64,000 bases of DNA from Mugil cephalus (taxonomy: Eukaryota; Chordata; Actinopteri; Mugiliformes; Mugilidae), in assembly GCF_022458985.1 (NCBI RefSeq), contig NC_061781.1, forward strand, positions 2,087,501-2,151,500, written 5' to 3'. The first letter of the stretch is position 1. Every line of letters starts with the position of its first letter. The notes beneath the pieces were generated by a model. It saw only the letters and a program-made list of their open reading frames with translations. It ran no database searches and was not told the DNA's origin. Both the position numbers and the translations under genes were made by a program. This document shows positions 13,194 through 23,700 of this stretch, piece by piece.

Positions 13194-15675
13194 CGCGACA
13201 AGGGTAAGAAGGCTTTTTAGCGAACGGCATGTTTATCTGAAGCGCGACACGGGACGTATTCTTTAACCACTCGCTAAACACCACTGTGAACTTTCATCTT
13301 ACAGTCGCGAATCCTTTAAACTTAGCTTCCGCTCCTGCTGACACACCGACGTCTCTATTAGCTCAGAGCTAGCTTAACTTTAACAACTAACTGCTAGCTT
13401 TGGTTGTGTCATCATGCTAACTTTGTCAGGCCCAAAAACTTTAAAGTTCTGCATGTATCCACCAATTAAGCTACTGTTAGCACGCGGGACCCCCTGTAAA
13501 TGAACACGTTTTAACATTTAAGTATCGACCTAACATGCTACCATGGTGACGTTTCGATGTTATCCCTTTATTTGCATGAAAATTATTTTCCTGTTATCCC
13601 CCTGGTTTGTGAAGACATAGAAGAGGAGATTTACGACAAGGTCGTAGATCTCACCGAGTATGCCAAACGTCAGAGATGGTGGAACCGCCTATTCGGGAAC
13701 AACTCCGGCCCAGTAGCAGAGAAATACTCCGTGGCCACACAGATCGCCATAGGAGGCGTGAGTGGATGGTAAATAAGCTCTTTGGACATGCATTATGGTG
13801 CATTTAGTTGCCCTTGATTCCTACATGAGCTACGATCATGTATATAACAAGTACATTTCTGTTTAAATGGTGCCATAATCCACTTTTAAATTTGGAAGTG
13901 TCTGAGAGTATGTTCTCATATCAAACAGCGTCTTGTACTTTAACTGATGATGTAAAACTTTTATTGTCAATTATAACACCAGCAGCTGAAGCCACAGTTT
14001 GATTAACCAACGTGCTCTGTTTCCTTTCAGGTGTGTAGGTTATCTCTTCCAGAAGGTTGGTAAAGTTGCAGCTACATCTGTCGGCGGAGGTCTTCTACTG
14101 TTGCAGGTATATTTGCACCTCTGTTTATGAACATGCTATGATCAGCCACAGCATTAAAATCACTGACTCGTCTCGTTATATACCACATGCCCACACGATC
14201 ACAGAGGAGCAAAAAACCCTGGCTATCTCAAGCAGGACAATCCCTGTCATGCCAAACTGATGAGGAACGGTTAAATAACATGAAAGTAGCCTGTGGTGAT
14301 GACTCGGACCTCTAAACTCCCCGGATCCCAAACAGAATCTGATGCCCCAGTTAGTCAGAATAGCTTTTTAGGCATGAGGGAAACAATATTAGGCAGGTGC
14401 TTTTACTGTTGCGGCTCATCTGTGTATACAGCTCAATTGTTTTGGCAGATTCAAAATACTGAGGTGAGTTTCTCTCTCCAGATAGCTAACAACACCGGCT
14501 ATATCCAAGTGGACTGGAAGAGAGTAGAAAAGGATGTCAACAAAGCTAAGAAGCAGTTAAAGAAGGGGACAAACCAAGCAGCCCCAGAGCTCAACACATT
14601 TTTTGAGAAGGTAAGAGTTTTGTGGGTTGGTTTCAAAGCACCTACGCGTTAATGTTTTCTGTCTTTCTCTAAATTGTCACTATAGGAAAATACCAACAAA
14701 ACACTTTAATAATTTCATCTCTGAAGCTACTTAGCCTTGCTTTATAATCCAGCAAGTGATCTACCCAGAGTCATTGTGGGACACACCACTGTACACAATA
14801 ATGCTACTGCACTGGCACTTCAGACTGTGGTGAGTGGAAGGGATGTTGGAGTTACATTTACTGAGATCACTCCATCAGTAAGGAGAGAAGACATCTGAGT
14901 AGATGTTTGGTGGAAGGTAGAAGGAGGGAGAGTCTTCTGTGCTTGTCTGGTCACTGAGCGATGTAGACAAGGAAGTGCATTTTGGATTAATTACAGCTGT
15001 TATCATCACCGTGACCCATGGTTACCTATATTTTGACATGCACTTTAGGCTATAATGGCACACCATAGATAGGATGTACATTCCTAAACCAGGTTTTAAT
15101 CTAGGGCTGGGTATTGACTTATTTTCTAAAACGTTCCTTTTCTGATGCAGAAGTCAGCCATTTGATTTATTTAGGGATATTTCAATTTCAAACAAATGGT
15201 TTCAGTGATTTGAAGTGTTTTCCCAACATTTCCTAATAGTTTCTCATCTTGCATTCGGCTTTGTTTTTGTCCATCTCTTGTGTGTTGTCATACTTTAAAA
15301 TCTGAAATGCAGTTTCCAGACTTGCCGTTGCTCTCTGAGTTGTAGCTTCCATCATGTTGCGAATCTCCATCACACTTGGACTAATGTCTGTGGGTTGTGT
15401 TGCAAAGCTAGTCCAAGACTAGCAAGACCACAGAAACCACAGGAAATGTCATGTATTTAAAAACAAACAAAACATTTCAGGATAGATAGATATTGGGTCT
15501 TTCAGATGATGATTAATTTGAATTTGAAATGTGGATAAGTGTTAGCCTAGAATGACCTGCAGCTAGTGTATTTAGTGACACAAATGTTCTATTTCAGTCC
15601 ACAGCATTTGTGAAGAAGAACATTGTCGTCACTAGTGGCTTCATCGGAGGATTTCTGCTTGGACTTGCCTCTTAG
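13185..15675 (+). CDS. fundc1: FUN14 domain-containing protein 1, mitophagy receptor
   Basis: FUNDC1 is an outer mitochondrial membrane receptor that recruits LC3/GABARAP during hypoxia-induced mitophagy. Five coding exons are 13185-13203, 13615-13768, 14031-14106, 14482-14610 and 15598-15675 (19, 154, 76, 129 and 78 nt). Phases are consistent and give 151 residues (human 155). The start MANRDK is the only upstream ATG that joins in frame to exon 2. Exon 2 gives [17 protein letters not shown] (residues 18-34) and [13 protein letters not shown], hallmarks of the family. Hydrophobic membrane segments fall at about 46-65, 71-88 and 133-150, and the C-terminus GFLLGLAS is typical. The conserved loop [18 protein letters not shown] is in exon 4. 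The N-terminal LC3-interacting motif is YDKV at residues 13-16, altered from the mammalian YEVL. FUNDC2 is the alternative, but neighbours and sequence favour fundc1. Confidence 0.94.
14133..14428. mobile_element. Tc1/mariner-type element remnant in fundc1 intron 3
   Basis: The left end GATCAGCCACAGCATTAAAA (14140-14159) is the inverse of the right end, which reads TTTTACTGTTGCGGCTCATC at 14401-14420. The interior keeps the trace of a transposase C-terminal segment (CTAAACTCCCCGGATCCCAA, about 14311-14330, like the family's PNSPDPN stretch) and 'attaggcagg' near the right end. The element ends about 50 bp before fundc1 exon 4. Confidence 0.6.
15305..15475 (-). repeat. Unclassified dispersed repeat, copy C
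   Basis: The reverse complement matches copies A (4578) and B (7905). Shared blocks are TTTTTAAATACATGACATTT, ACATTAGTCCAAGTGTGATG, and GAAGCTACAACTCAGAGAGC. It lies in fundc1 intron 4. Confidence 0.55.
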
Positions 15676-16349
15676 GATCTGCCAAAGGAGAGGAGTCTAC
15701 GCTTCTCTGGACGTCTATGGAAAAGTATAGATATATAAACAATAACAAGCATTGCTGGAGGGTCTTTAATGTATTTAAGTTTAGCTTGTGACTTCAGTAT
15801 ATGTTTATAAATATGCTGCACATAATTTTGTTTTTAATACTGTACTTCCTCATGACTGTCAGTATGACTAGGGTACTTAACCATCAGACCAGAGTTGCCC
15901 TCTTAATACACTCCACTCTCTACGCCAAATAATGAAACAGTACATATCATGCAAAATCAGTTTAAACCATGAAGGTGATTAGAATGATATAATTTATTTT
16001 TTACCAAATGGATATTGTTACTGATTTAAAATGATGCACTGCTATGGTGGAAAATTTCAAAAATGCACTAACAGAAAGAAAATTTAAATTGACATTCACA
16101 TGGCATTCACATCTCTAAGCGGGATTGCCTCCGTGCCAGTGTTTTTACTTACTTAATCATAGTCATCTTGAAAGTGAAAACTTGAACTTTAAGTGCTGAT
16201 GGACTAGGGATTGTTATGCCTTGTATGAGAGGTGCTACATGTTTCATGGGTTATATAAGCCTCCCCTGCATCTCTTTTTTATGTATTTTGTTTAGCAATG
16301 AATTGATGATTTAGGCTCAGATAGTTGTGGTTTGTCTACAGTGTAAGTA

Positions 16350-16382
16350 AATAAATAAAGTGAAAAAAAAAAAAAAAAAAAA
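16350..16382 (+). terminator. fundc1 polyadenylation signal and genomic A-run
   Basis: Overlapping AATAAA hexamers at 16350-16355 and 16354-16359 are followed by a run of about 20 A at 16363-16382. The implied 3' UTR is about 0.69 kb (15676-16362) with no other canonical hexamer. Confidence 0.55.
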
Positions 16383-16516
16383 CATTTTAGCCTTTTCTCT
16401 CTGTCTTTGCGTATGTTTATGCTGCATTTTCACTCAAGTCTTGGATGCCATTGAGTTTTTACATGTTGTGCATTTATTTGGATTGGAGGCACCTTTCTAC
16501 CAGTAAAGAATAGTTA

Positions 16517-17525
16517 CGGTGGTGTGAATAAGTGTTGGCTCCCTTCCTGATTTCTTATTTTTTTCACGTTTGTCACACTTGAATGTTTCAGATCATGAAA
16601 CAAATTTAAATATTAGAAGAGAACACAAGTAAACCCAAAATTCAGTTTTAAATTAAGGTTTTGATTATGAAAGGAAAACAAAATCCAAACCTAAATGGTC
16701 CTGTGTGAAAAAATCGATTGCCCCCTAAACCTAATAACTGGTTGGGGCTCCCTTAGCAGCAACAACTGCAATCTAGCGTTTGCGATAACTTGTAATGAGT
16801 CTTTTACAGCACTATGGAGGAGTTTTGGTTCACTCATCTTTGCTGTAATGCTGTATTGTTGTAATTCAGTCACATTGGAGGGTTTTCGAGCATGAATCGA
16901 ATTGTTTTTCTTCAGTCATTCAGAGATGGATTTGCTGGTGTGTTTTGGATCATTGTCCTGCTGCAGATCCCAAGTTCTCTTCAGCTTGAGGTCACCAACA
17001 GATGGCTGGACAATTTCCTTCAGGATTTTTTGGTAGGCAGCAGAATTCATGGTTCCATTTATCACAGTCTCCCAGTTCCTGAAGCAGCAAAACAGCCCCA
17101 GACCATCACACTATGACCACCAGAGTTTACTGTTGGTATGAGGTTCCTTTTTCTGAAATGTGTTACTTTTACACCAGATGTAATGGGACACACACACCTT
17201 CCAAAAAGTTCCAAGTTTTGTCTCGTCAGTCCACAGAGTCAGTCCACAGAGTATTTTCCCAAACGTCTTGGGGATCATCAAGGTGTTTTCTGGCTAAACT
17301 GAGGTGAGCCTTTCTGTTCTTTTTTGCTAAGCAGTGGTTTTGGTCTTGGGACTCTGCCATGCAGGCCATTTTAGCCCAATCTCTTTCTTATGGTGGAGTC
17401 ATGAACACTGAGCTTAACTGAGGTAAGTGAGGCCTGCAGTTCTTTGAATGTTGTTGTGGGGTCTTTTGTGATCTTTTGGATGAGTCATCGCTGCTCTCTT
17501 GCGGTAATTTTGGTTAGTTGGCCGA
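16517..17525 (-). mobile_element. Tc1-like DNA transposon, truncated, broken transposase
   Basis: The element starts after a TA dinucleotide (16515-16516) with CGGTGGTGTGAATAAGTG, a Tc1-type terminal repeat. Transposase relics read on the minus strand: LQQDNDPKHTSKS-like sequence around 16940-16970 (part of the DDE catalytic domain) and a C-terminal section LLLREPQPVIRFRGQ near 16730-16770. An internal deletion near 16890-16905, stops, a 13-bp tandem duplication (TCAGTCCACAGAG, about 17226-17251) and loss of the second terminus at about 17525 show it is inactive. Confidence 0.8.
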
Positions 17526-18412
17526 AGAACAAAGAACAATTTTGCGCTAATTTTACTTTTACTTATACAAAGATAACAGCACTATAGATCCCTCACACCC
17601 TGGACATCACCTCCAACTCTTCCCCAAGGAGTAGGTGCTACAGATTACAACACCGTACGGCAAAACAACCACACACAAGAACAGCATCTTCCTACAGACC
17701 ATAAATGTCGCCCTCAGGCTTGCTCTGGAGGTCACTGGCTGGTTTTTGTGAAGCGTCTTGTTATTGGCGCTATATAAATAAAACTGAATTGAATTGAACT
17801 GTAAATGTGATGAATGCTTTATCATTCATAAGACACAATTTCCCTACAACAGCAAATTCCCTACCTCTACAATATACGCTTATATTTATATTACAGCTCA
17901 ATTTGAATGCATCTCCTGCAAGCGCATGCATGCTCTTGCAAATGTCCAATATTCCGTGTGTACTTTCTTCAAATGCAAGTAAATAAATAAATAAATAAAT
18001 ATAACCCTAACCCTATAAATAAATAAAATACTTATCTCTGCAAATACTGGCAAATGTGAATGTTGTAGATACCGATTTATCTTGCTCACTTATGCATGTT
18101 GACTTTATCACATATTATTTTTAATGTTATTATACCTGTACACCGAGAGATATGCAAACAAATTGAAATTTCCTATTATTGTCTGCATGCACCATTGATT
18201 CTAACGTGACTGATGCTAATCCTCATATACTTTTTATTTAAATAAGAGTTTACTTGTAGGACTTCTATAGAATATTTTCAAATTGTTAAATCGTAAATTA
18301 ACACTTAATACTTATTCTTAACGTTGTCTTCTTCCATTACTTGAGGCGTATTTTCTTAAATGCGTCCCAGAATCCTTTGCGCACACACGCTATGGATGGT
18401 TCTTTAAGGAGC
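17526..18412. other. fundc1-efhc2 spacer
   Basis: It contains the tail-like repeat, an (AAAT)n run at about 17979-18029 that is interrupted by two CCCTAA units, and AT-rich sequence. No gene is seen. Confidence 0.6.
17735..17800 (+). repeat. LINE/SINE 3'-tail-like fragment
   Basis: GAAGCGTCTTGTTATTGGCG is followed by CTATATAAATAAAA and repeated TGAAT units. It matches a second fragment at 47938-47995. Tails of this kind end fish CR1/L2-type LINEs and their SINEs. Confidence 0.5.
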
Positions 18413-18441
18413 GTTGCTAGGAGAAACGCCTCCATGGTAAC
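18413..18441 (+). promoter_or_regulatory. Two candidate RFX X-box motifs in front of efhc2
   Basis: GTTGCTAGGAGAAAC (18413-18427) and the directly following GCCTCCATGGTAAC (18428-18441) resemble the RFX X-box (GTTGCC-N0-3-GGCAAC type). The second has a perfect right half-site GGTAAC; left halves have mismatches. They lie 80-107 bp before the efhc2 ATG. RFX factors drive ciliary genes, which fits an axonemal product. Confidence 0.5.
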
Positions 18442-18519
18442 CAATAACAAACCTCAGGGGAGTCCACGGGCGCTGAGCTTTAGGGAGAAGCATAATAAAG
18501 CCGTTTTTAAATATTTATC

Positions 18520-20677
18520 ATGGCTTTACCATTTCTGCCAGGAAATTCTCCAAATGTGCAAGTAAGTTTAATACGTTAGGTATACATCTCAAAAAATGTT
18601 CAGTTAGCTACTCAGCTAAATGTTAATGTACTATTTTAGCTTAGTTGTCAGAAAGCCGTTAGATTTATTTAGAGTTAGAATTAAAGCATAAAATCCGTTA
18701 TGCGTGGAGATAAGGTCATTTTTATTAGGTTAGTAATTTATTATATATAGCATGTGTGGTTTTCTTGGATAATTTTAAATTAATGAACTTTAATGATAAC
18801 TTGTGGCAGTATTTGTTTTTAAATTACACGTATTTGCTTAATTTACGTGTACAAAAAGATGCGTGTGGTTAATTGAAAAATAAATGATAAGTTAATGTAA
18901 TTATTGCATTGTACACCATATCAATTGCAGTGTGTTTTCAATAGAACGATAATATGGTTTATTTCTGATTTCTGTACCACAGCTTGGGAAGGAGAGGTTT
19001 CACAAATCCCAACATTTTGACTATTCCAACGGAGTCGCGATGCTCATCAGTTCAGAGAAGCCAGGTATTGGAGGAGAGCGTTTAGCTGGCCAGAAGATTA
19101 AACCAAAATATTCTATCTATCCCAAAGGAGAGGGCAGCGATTTACCATCATGGGTTGCCTTTGACAAACAGGTAAAATATTATACACACACACACATTAT
19201 TGAGATATAGTCCAGATTATATTTTATATTCGTGGTTGTGTCAGTGTAGTACAGCATAACACAACAGATTTTGTGGCTCATCTGTAAAGTTTAAAGCAAC
19301 TAGTTTTACCCTAGTCAGAATTTGTTCAAATCTAATTATCAGATGTCCCTGCAGGCTCTGTGTTTTGAAGCATACTTTCAGGAGGATGTGCCCGAAGCCC
19401 AGACTGAGACATACAGAATCAGAAAGTGCAAGATCTGCTTCTACCTGGAAGATGATACCATTCAGGTGGTGGAGCCTGAGTACAAGAACAGTGGAATCCC
19501 TCAAGGTGATCTGTGGTATCACAAGAAATGCAGCTCTATTACCATAACATAATACTGAGATGAGATTATTTTAGTTATTGTGTTTGCGATCTCTGTACAC
19601 AGGAACGCTTATTCGTCGCCACCGCATCCCACTGCCTCCCCCAAACGATGACCAGTTCTACAACATTTTCCATTTCAACATCAACCAACAGATGGTGCTG
19701 TACTCTCGCACATTCACCTTGACCAACTGTGACACGTTCACAAGGAACTTTCTCACAAAACTCGGAGTGGTTTTAAATGACCCTGCCACTATACCCAAGG
19801 ACCCTTACAGCAACCTCAGAGAAGAGGTAAGTGTCAGGGTCCAACCATTTTTAATTTCTGTTGGCATTCTGATAAAATAAAAATAAATAAACAGAATCAA
19901 GAAGTGGAGTAAAAATAGAAAAAACTAAAATAGCACCAAAAGATAGAAAACTACGCAATTACATGACATGTACCCTTTAATGTTGTGTTTTAAAGCAACC
20001 TGTTATATATTTAAGTGTTTTAACTTCTCTGACATAAAACACTAATATCTACTCTGCTTGCTCTTCATACTTACGCTATGACATGATTCATCTTATTACT
20101 TCAGATTGAGAAAAGTATGAAGCCATTTAGGCCCTACGAGAGATGTGACACACTCAAGCAGTTCCTGGATAATGATCGCCAAGTCTTGCGCTTCAACTGC
20201 TTCTGGGATGACACCGAGAGCCTTTTTGGGGACCCACGGGAGCTAATAATGCACTACTTCCTGGCTGATGACACCATCGAGATCCACGAGTTGATACCCC
20301 CAAATTCGGGGAGAGATATTGTGCACAAATTCCTACGCCGCAGCAAACTACCTAAGGTAAGTAATACTGAAAAATGTCTCTTGAGTAGGGAGGGGTTTGA
20401 ATATGTTAAAGAAAAGGGTGATAAGGAATATTTAGTATGTTTGCTTTTGTTATGGTTCGCATTTATATGATTGTTATTGCAAACCTAAAGGCATGCACTT
20501 TCTCTCTTTCTGGTTGGATAAGTTATTTTCCTCTTTCCCACCATTCCTCCCTTCCCCAAGACTCATTCACTGTGACAGGACTGCTAGTATTCAGTCTCCC
20601 TCAAGCATTTTGGCATTCTCGTCCAGTTCCTGACTGATGCCTCATTCATCTTGAAAGACAGCCAGTCCTCAATCACG

Positions 20678-20729
<52 letters not shown>

Positions 20730-23700
20730 TGTGGTTGTTTTCAGTCCAGTAATTTTATTTGCTCTGATGCCTTTTAGTAAATGTCAGCCTTAAAGGTTGA
20801 CCAGACTCCACCATCCAATGGGAAATCACCATGCCCTTAATGACAGATCGCTTCTTTATTTTGTATGTCTTATTCTGTTAGACACTCCCTTGTTCTCTTT
20901 ATCTTTTGGCCTTTTTATCTCTCTCTCACCAGATGTGCACGTCCATGTTTGCATGCAGTATGTTGGTCAGTTATATATAAAATATTTTCACGAACAAAGA
21001 CCACGCCTTATTCGATGCAAGTTGCTGGTAGACAGGACCTGAGGGAAATAGAGGGAGGGGGGAGAGGGGTTGAGGGGATGGATGAAAGGGGTCCAATGGA
21101 GGGGATGAGTGGAATTGAGGGGAAATGATAAGAAGGGTGGAATGTGAGAGATGGTCTTAAAAAGCTTCAACTGGTTCCTGTAATAAAATAGGAAAGAAGA
21201 AGCAAAGAAAAGAGGGGAATGAGGAGGGTTGGGTGTTGAGAAATGAGACAAACGGAGAGACAGAGCGGTCAGACACACCTGAGTATGACAACTATAATCA
21301 ATGTTCCCAATGTTCCCTCTCCCTTCATGTGTCTGGGCATACACACAAGCTCCCTGAGCACACCGAGGACCGCTGTGAGCAACATTTCCAGAGTAGACCT
21401 TTCTCACTCGAAAAAGAAAAAATCTCACCCAGTTTCACTGCTTGTTCTTCTATTTGCACATTCTCCGACAGCCATTCCATCTTAAAAGAACCGCATTTCT
21501 TTTTTACTTTAGCTTGGTGAGTGGATGTGTCGCTGCCCGTTCGTTTCGCCATGGTAAGGGTTGTTGTTAGCTAGCTAGCCTGCACGGCGCGTATGGGCAG
21601 GGCAGAGGGCACATAGGCAAGCACTGTCAAGGCTATGATTGGCTGCGTAGCGTAAGTGAACTGTATCGTACCATTGAATGGACACCTGTCACTCACTGAG
21701 TTACGCTGCAAAATGGTACAGAACACAATATTATTGGTCTAATTAATTAGATCAGATTAGGTCTAATATTAGATATTAATTAATATGTTTATGTTGAAAC
21801 TTTATTTTATGCGCTGCATAGATTTTCTTGTGCGCTGAGAATGTGCAAGCAGTGCGCGATTGCGCAAGCGCACAGCTTAGAGGGAACATTGACTATAATA
21901 TAAGTATAATAACTTCATTCATGTAACGCTGCCCTGTCTGTGTTTGGTTGTTGTTTCTCTGCAGCATACTACACCCCAGGCCAAGCAGCCTGGACAGATC
22001 ACTGACCGCACAGTGCTCAATGTGTTTTTCTCCAAGAGTCAAGGAGAACGCTACATCCTGGACAACCTCAAAGTATGTCCACTCTCAGCCACACTCACAC
22101 TACAATCACGCTGACATGACAAAATGATGACGTTTAAAGGGTCACTAAGCAGGTTGGCAGTGGGGGTGACCAGAGGTTGCACTTGGTATAAACTGCAGTT
22201 ATTTGGAGTTAATCTTATTGCTGCAATATGCATTGATATTTTAACTTTAACTGTGCTGCAGGTTCCTACCAACGGTTGTGTTGTTGAAAGTGAATAAACA
22301 GCTGCAATCAAAATACTGCAATCTGGAGAAAAGTCTTCTCAGAAAGCTGATATGCTCTCACTTTACATACAGTTTAAATAGTCACAAACATGCAATTCAT
22401 TGAACATTTAGTGAAACTCATAAAGGTGTAGAAAAAATGTTTTTTACTCATCTCGCTGTGTCTGTGAAGGTTCTCAATCATCCAAGTCATGGTAATCCAA
22501 AAAAGGCGACTGTCCAGTTGCCTTTATCTCATCTCAATACTTCTCACTGTTTCCCTCTGTTTCTTTTCTGACTTATTTGCAGACTGGAGTTGTAAATGAC
22601 GAATTCTATAAAGACTCTGATCTAACTGTGGGTGGAGAAGTGAATGTGTGGGGCAGGAGAGTGATCATCACTGACTGTGATGACTTCACCAAAAACTACT
22701 ACCGTTCCAAATATGGCATAGGTAAACCACTTCTTTTCAACAATGTTATATATGTTTCTACATACAGGCACAATTGTACACTAGATTGAGATTCAAAAAT
22801 TGCTGTCAGTGCCTCTTTAATTCATCCATGGGATAAATAATTTCATGCAGCCAAAGGGATTTCTCTTTTTCAATGAGTTTAATGTTTATCTAATGCTTAT
22901 TGCTGCACTGCATCAATCTGGCCATTTGGGGGCAGCAAGATGAAACTGATTATTGAGACCTATAGTAAAGGAAACCTTTGTCTTGTTAATTCAAATACAA
23001 TATTTCATGTTCTCTCATTTACATCTTCCTTGATAGATATCACTGTCCTCCTGACATAAGTACTGTGGCCACCAGCACTGGTTTGTCTCCATGACTTCAC
23101 AGTTAACAGCATTCCCCAGCCACAGAGACCGTAGCTTGCCCAGGGTGGCAGGTCTTGGGGCTCGCTACATTAGTCACAGTAGTAAAACAGGCATAGGCCT
23201 TACTGACAGGCCATAGTGATGGAGGGTCCCGTCTGACTCTGATCAGTCATAGGTCAGCTCAGGGATGGATTACCTGCTTGCCTGTGATCACCCTCCTGGG
23301 TTCCTTTCTTCTCTTAAGTGTTTTGTCTTTTCTTTCTCCTCCTGCCGCTCAGAGGATTTTAACCCAGTGCAATACAAAGCTCCCCCGGCTCCCAAGCCCC
23401 CAAGGCCTGTGCCCCCCTACAATGGCTTTGGCTCAGAGGAGGACTCGTTAAGCTCCTGCCAGAGCCTTTTGCCCAAGCCTCCGCAGAAAGATTTCCGCAA
23501 ATTTATGGAGAAAGACAGGTCAGATGACTTGCAGTCACAATCAAGTTACATGCTGAAATACTTCTGTCTTCTGCCTGTGTGTGTGTTAGTCGTAGCCCCC
23601 AGCTTTGGTGTGCATATATCCCTTTAGATGTGGCCTAGAGAGTAATGTGCTGAATTTTCGAGCCAAGATGATGACCAGTGACGCAGCCGACAGAGAGCGG

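Larger units (their letters stand above)
20357..21964 (+). other. efhc2 intron 5: microsatellite, G-rich tract and transposon
   Basis: From left to right: a (GT)n run (about 20677-20732), a G-rich purine tract (about 21040-21130), and a 593-bp inverted-repeat element (21299-21891). Long open frames here (such as 20988-21428 minus) are low-complexity artefacts. Confidence 0.7.

Noticed and set aside
20988-21428. 146-codon minus-strand open frame
   Set aside because: It spans a G-rich low-complexity tract and the edge of the hAT element in efhc2 intron 5; no domain or family resemblance.
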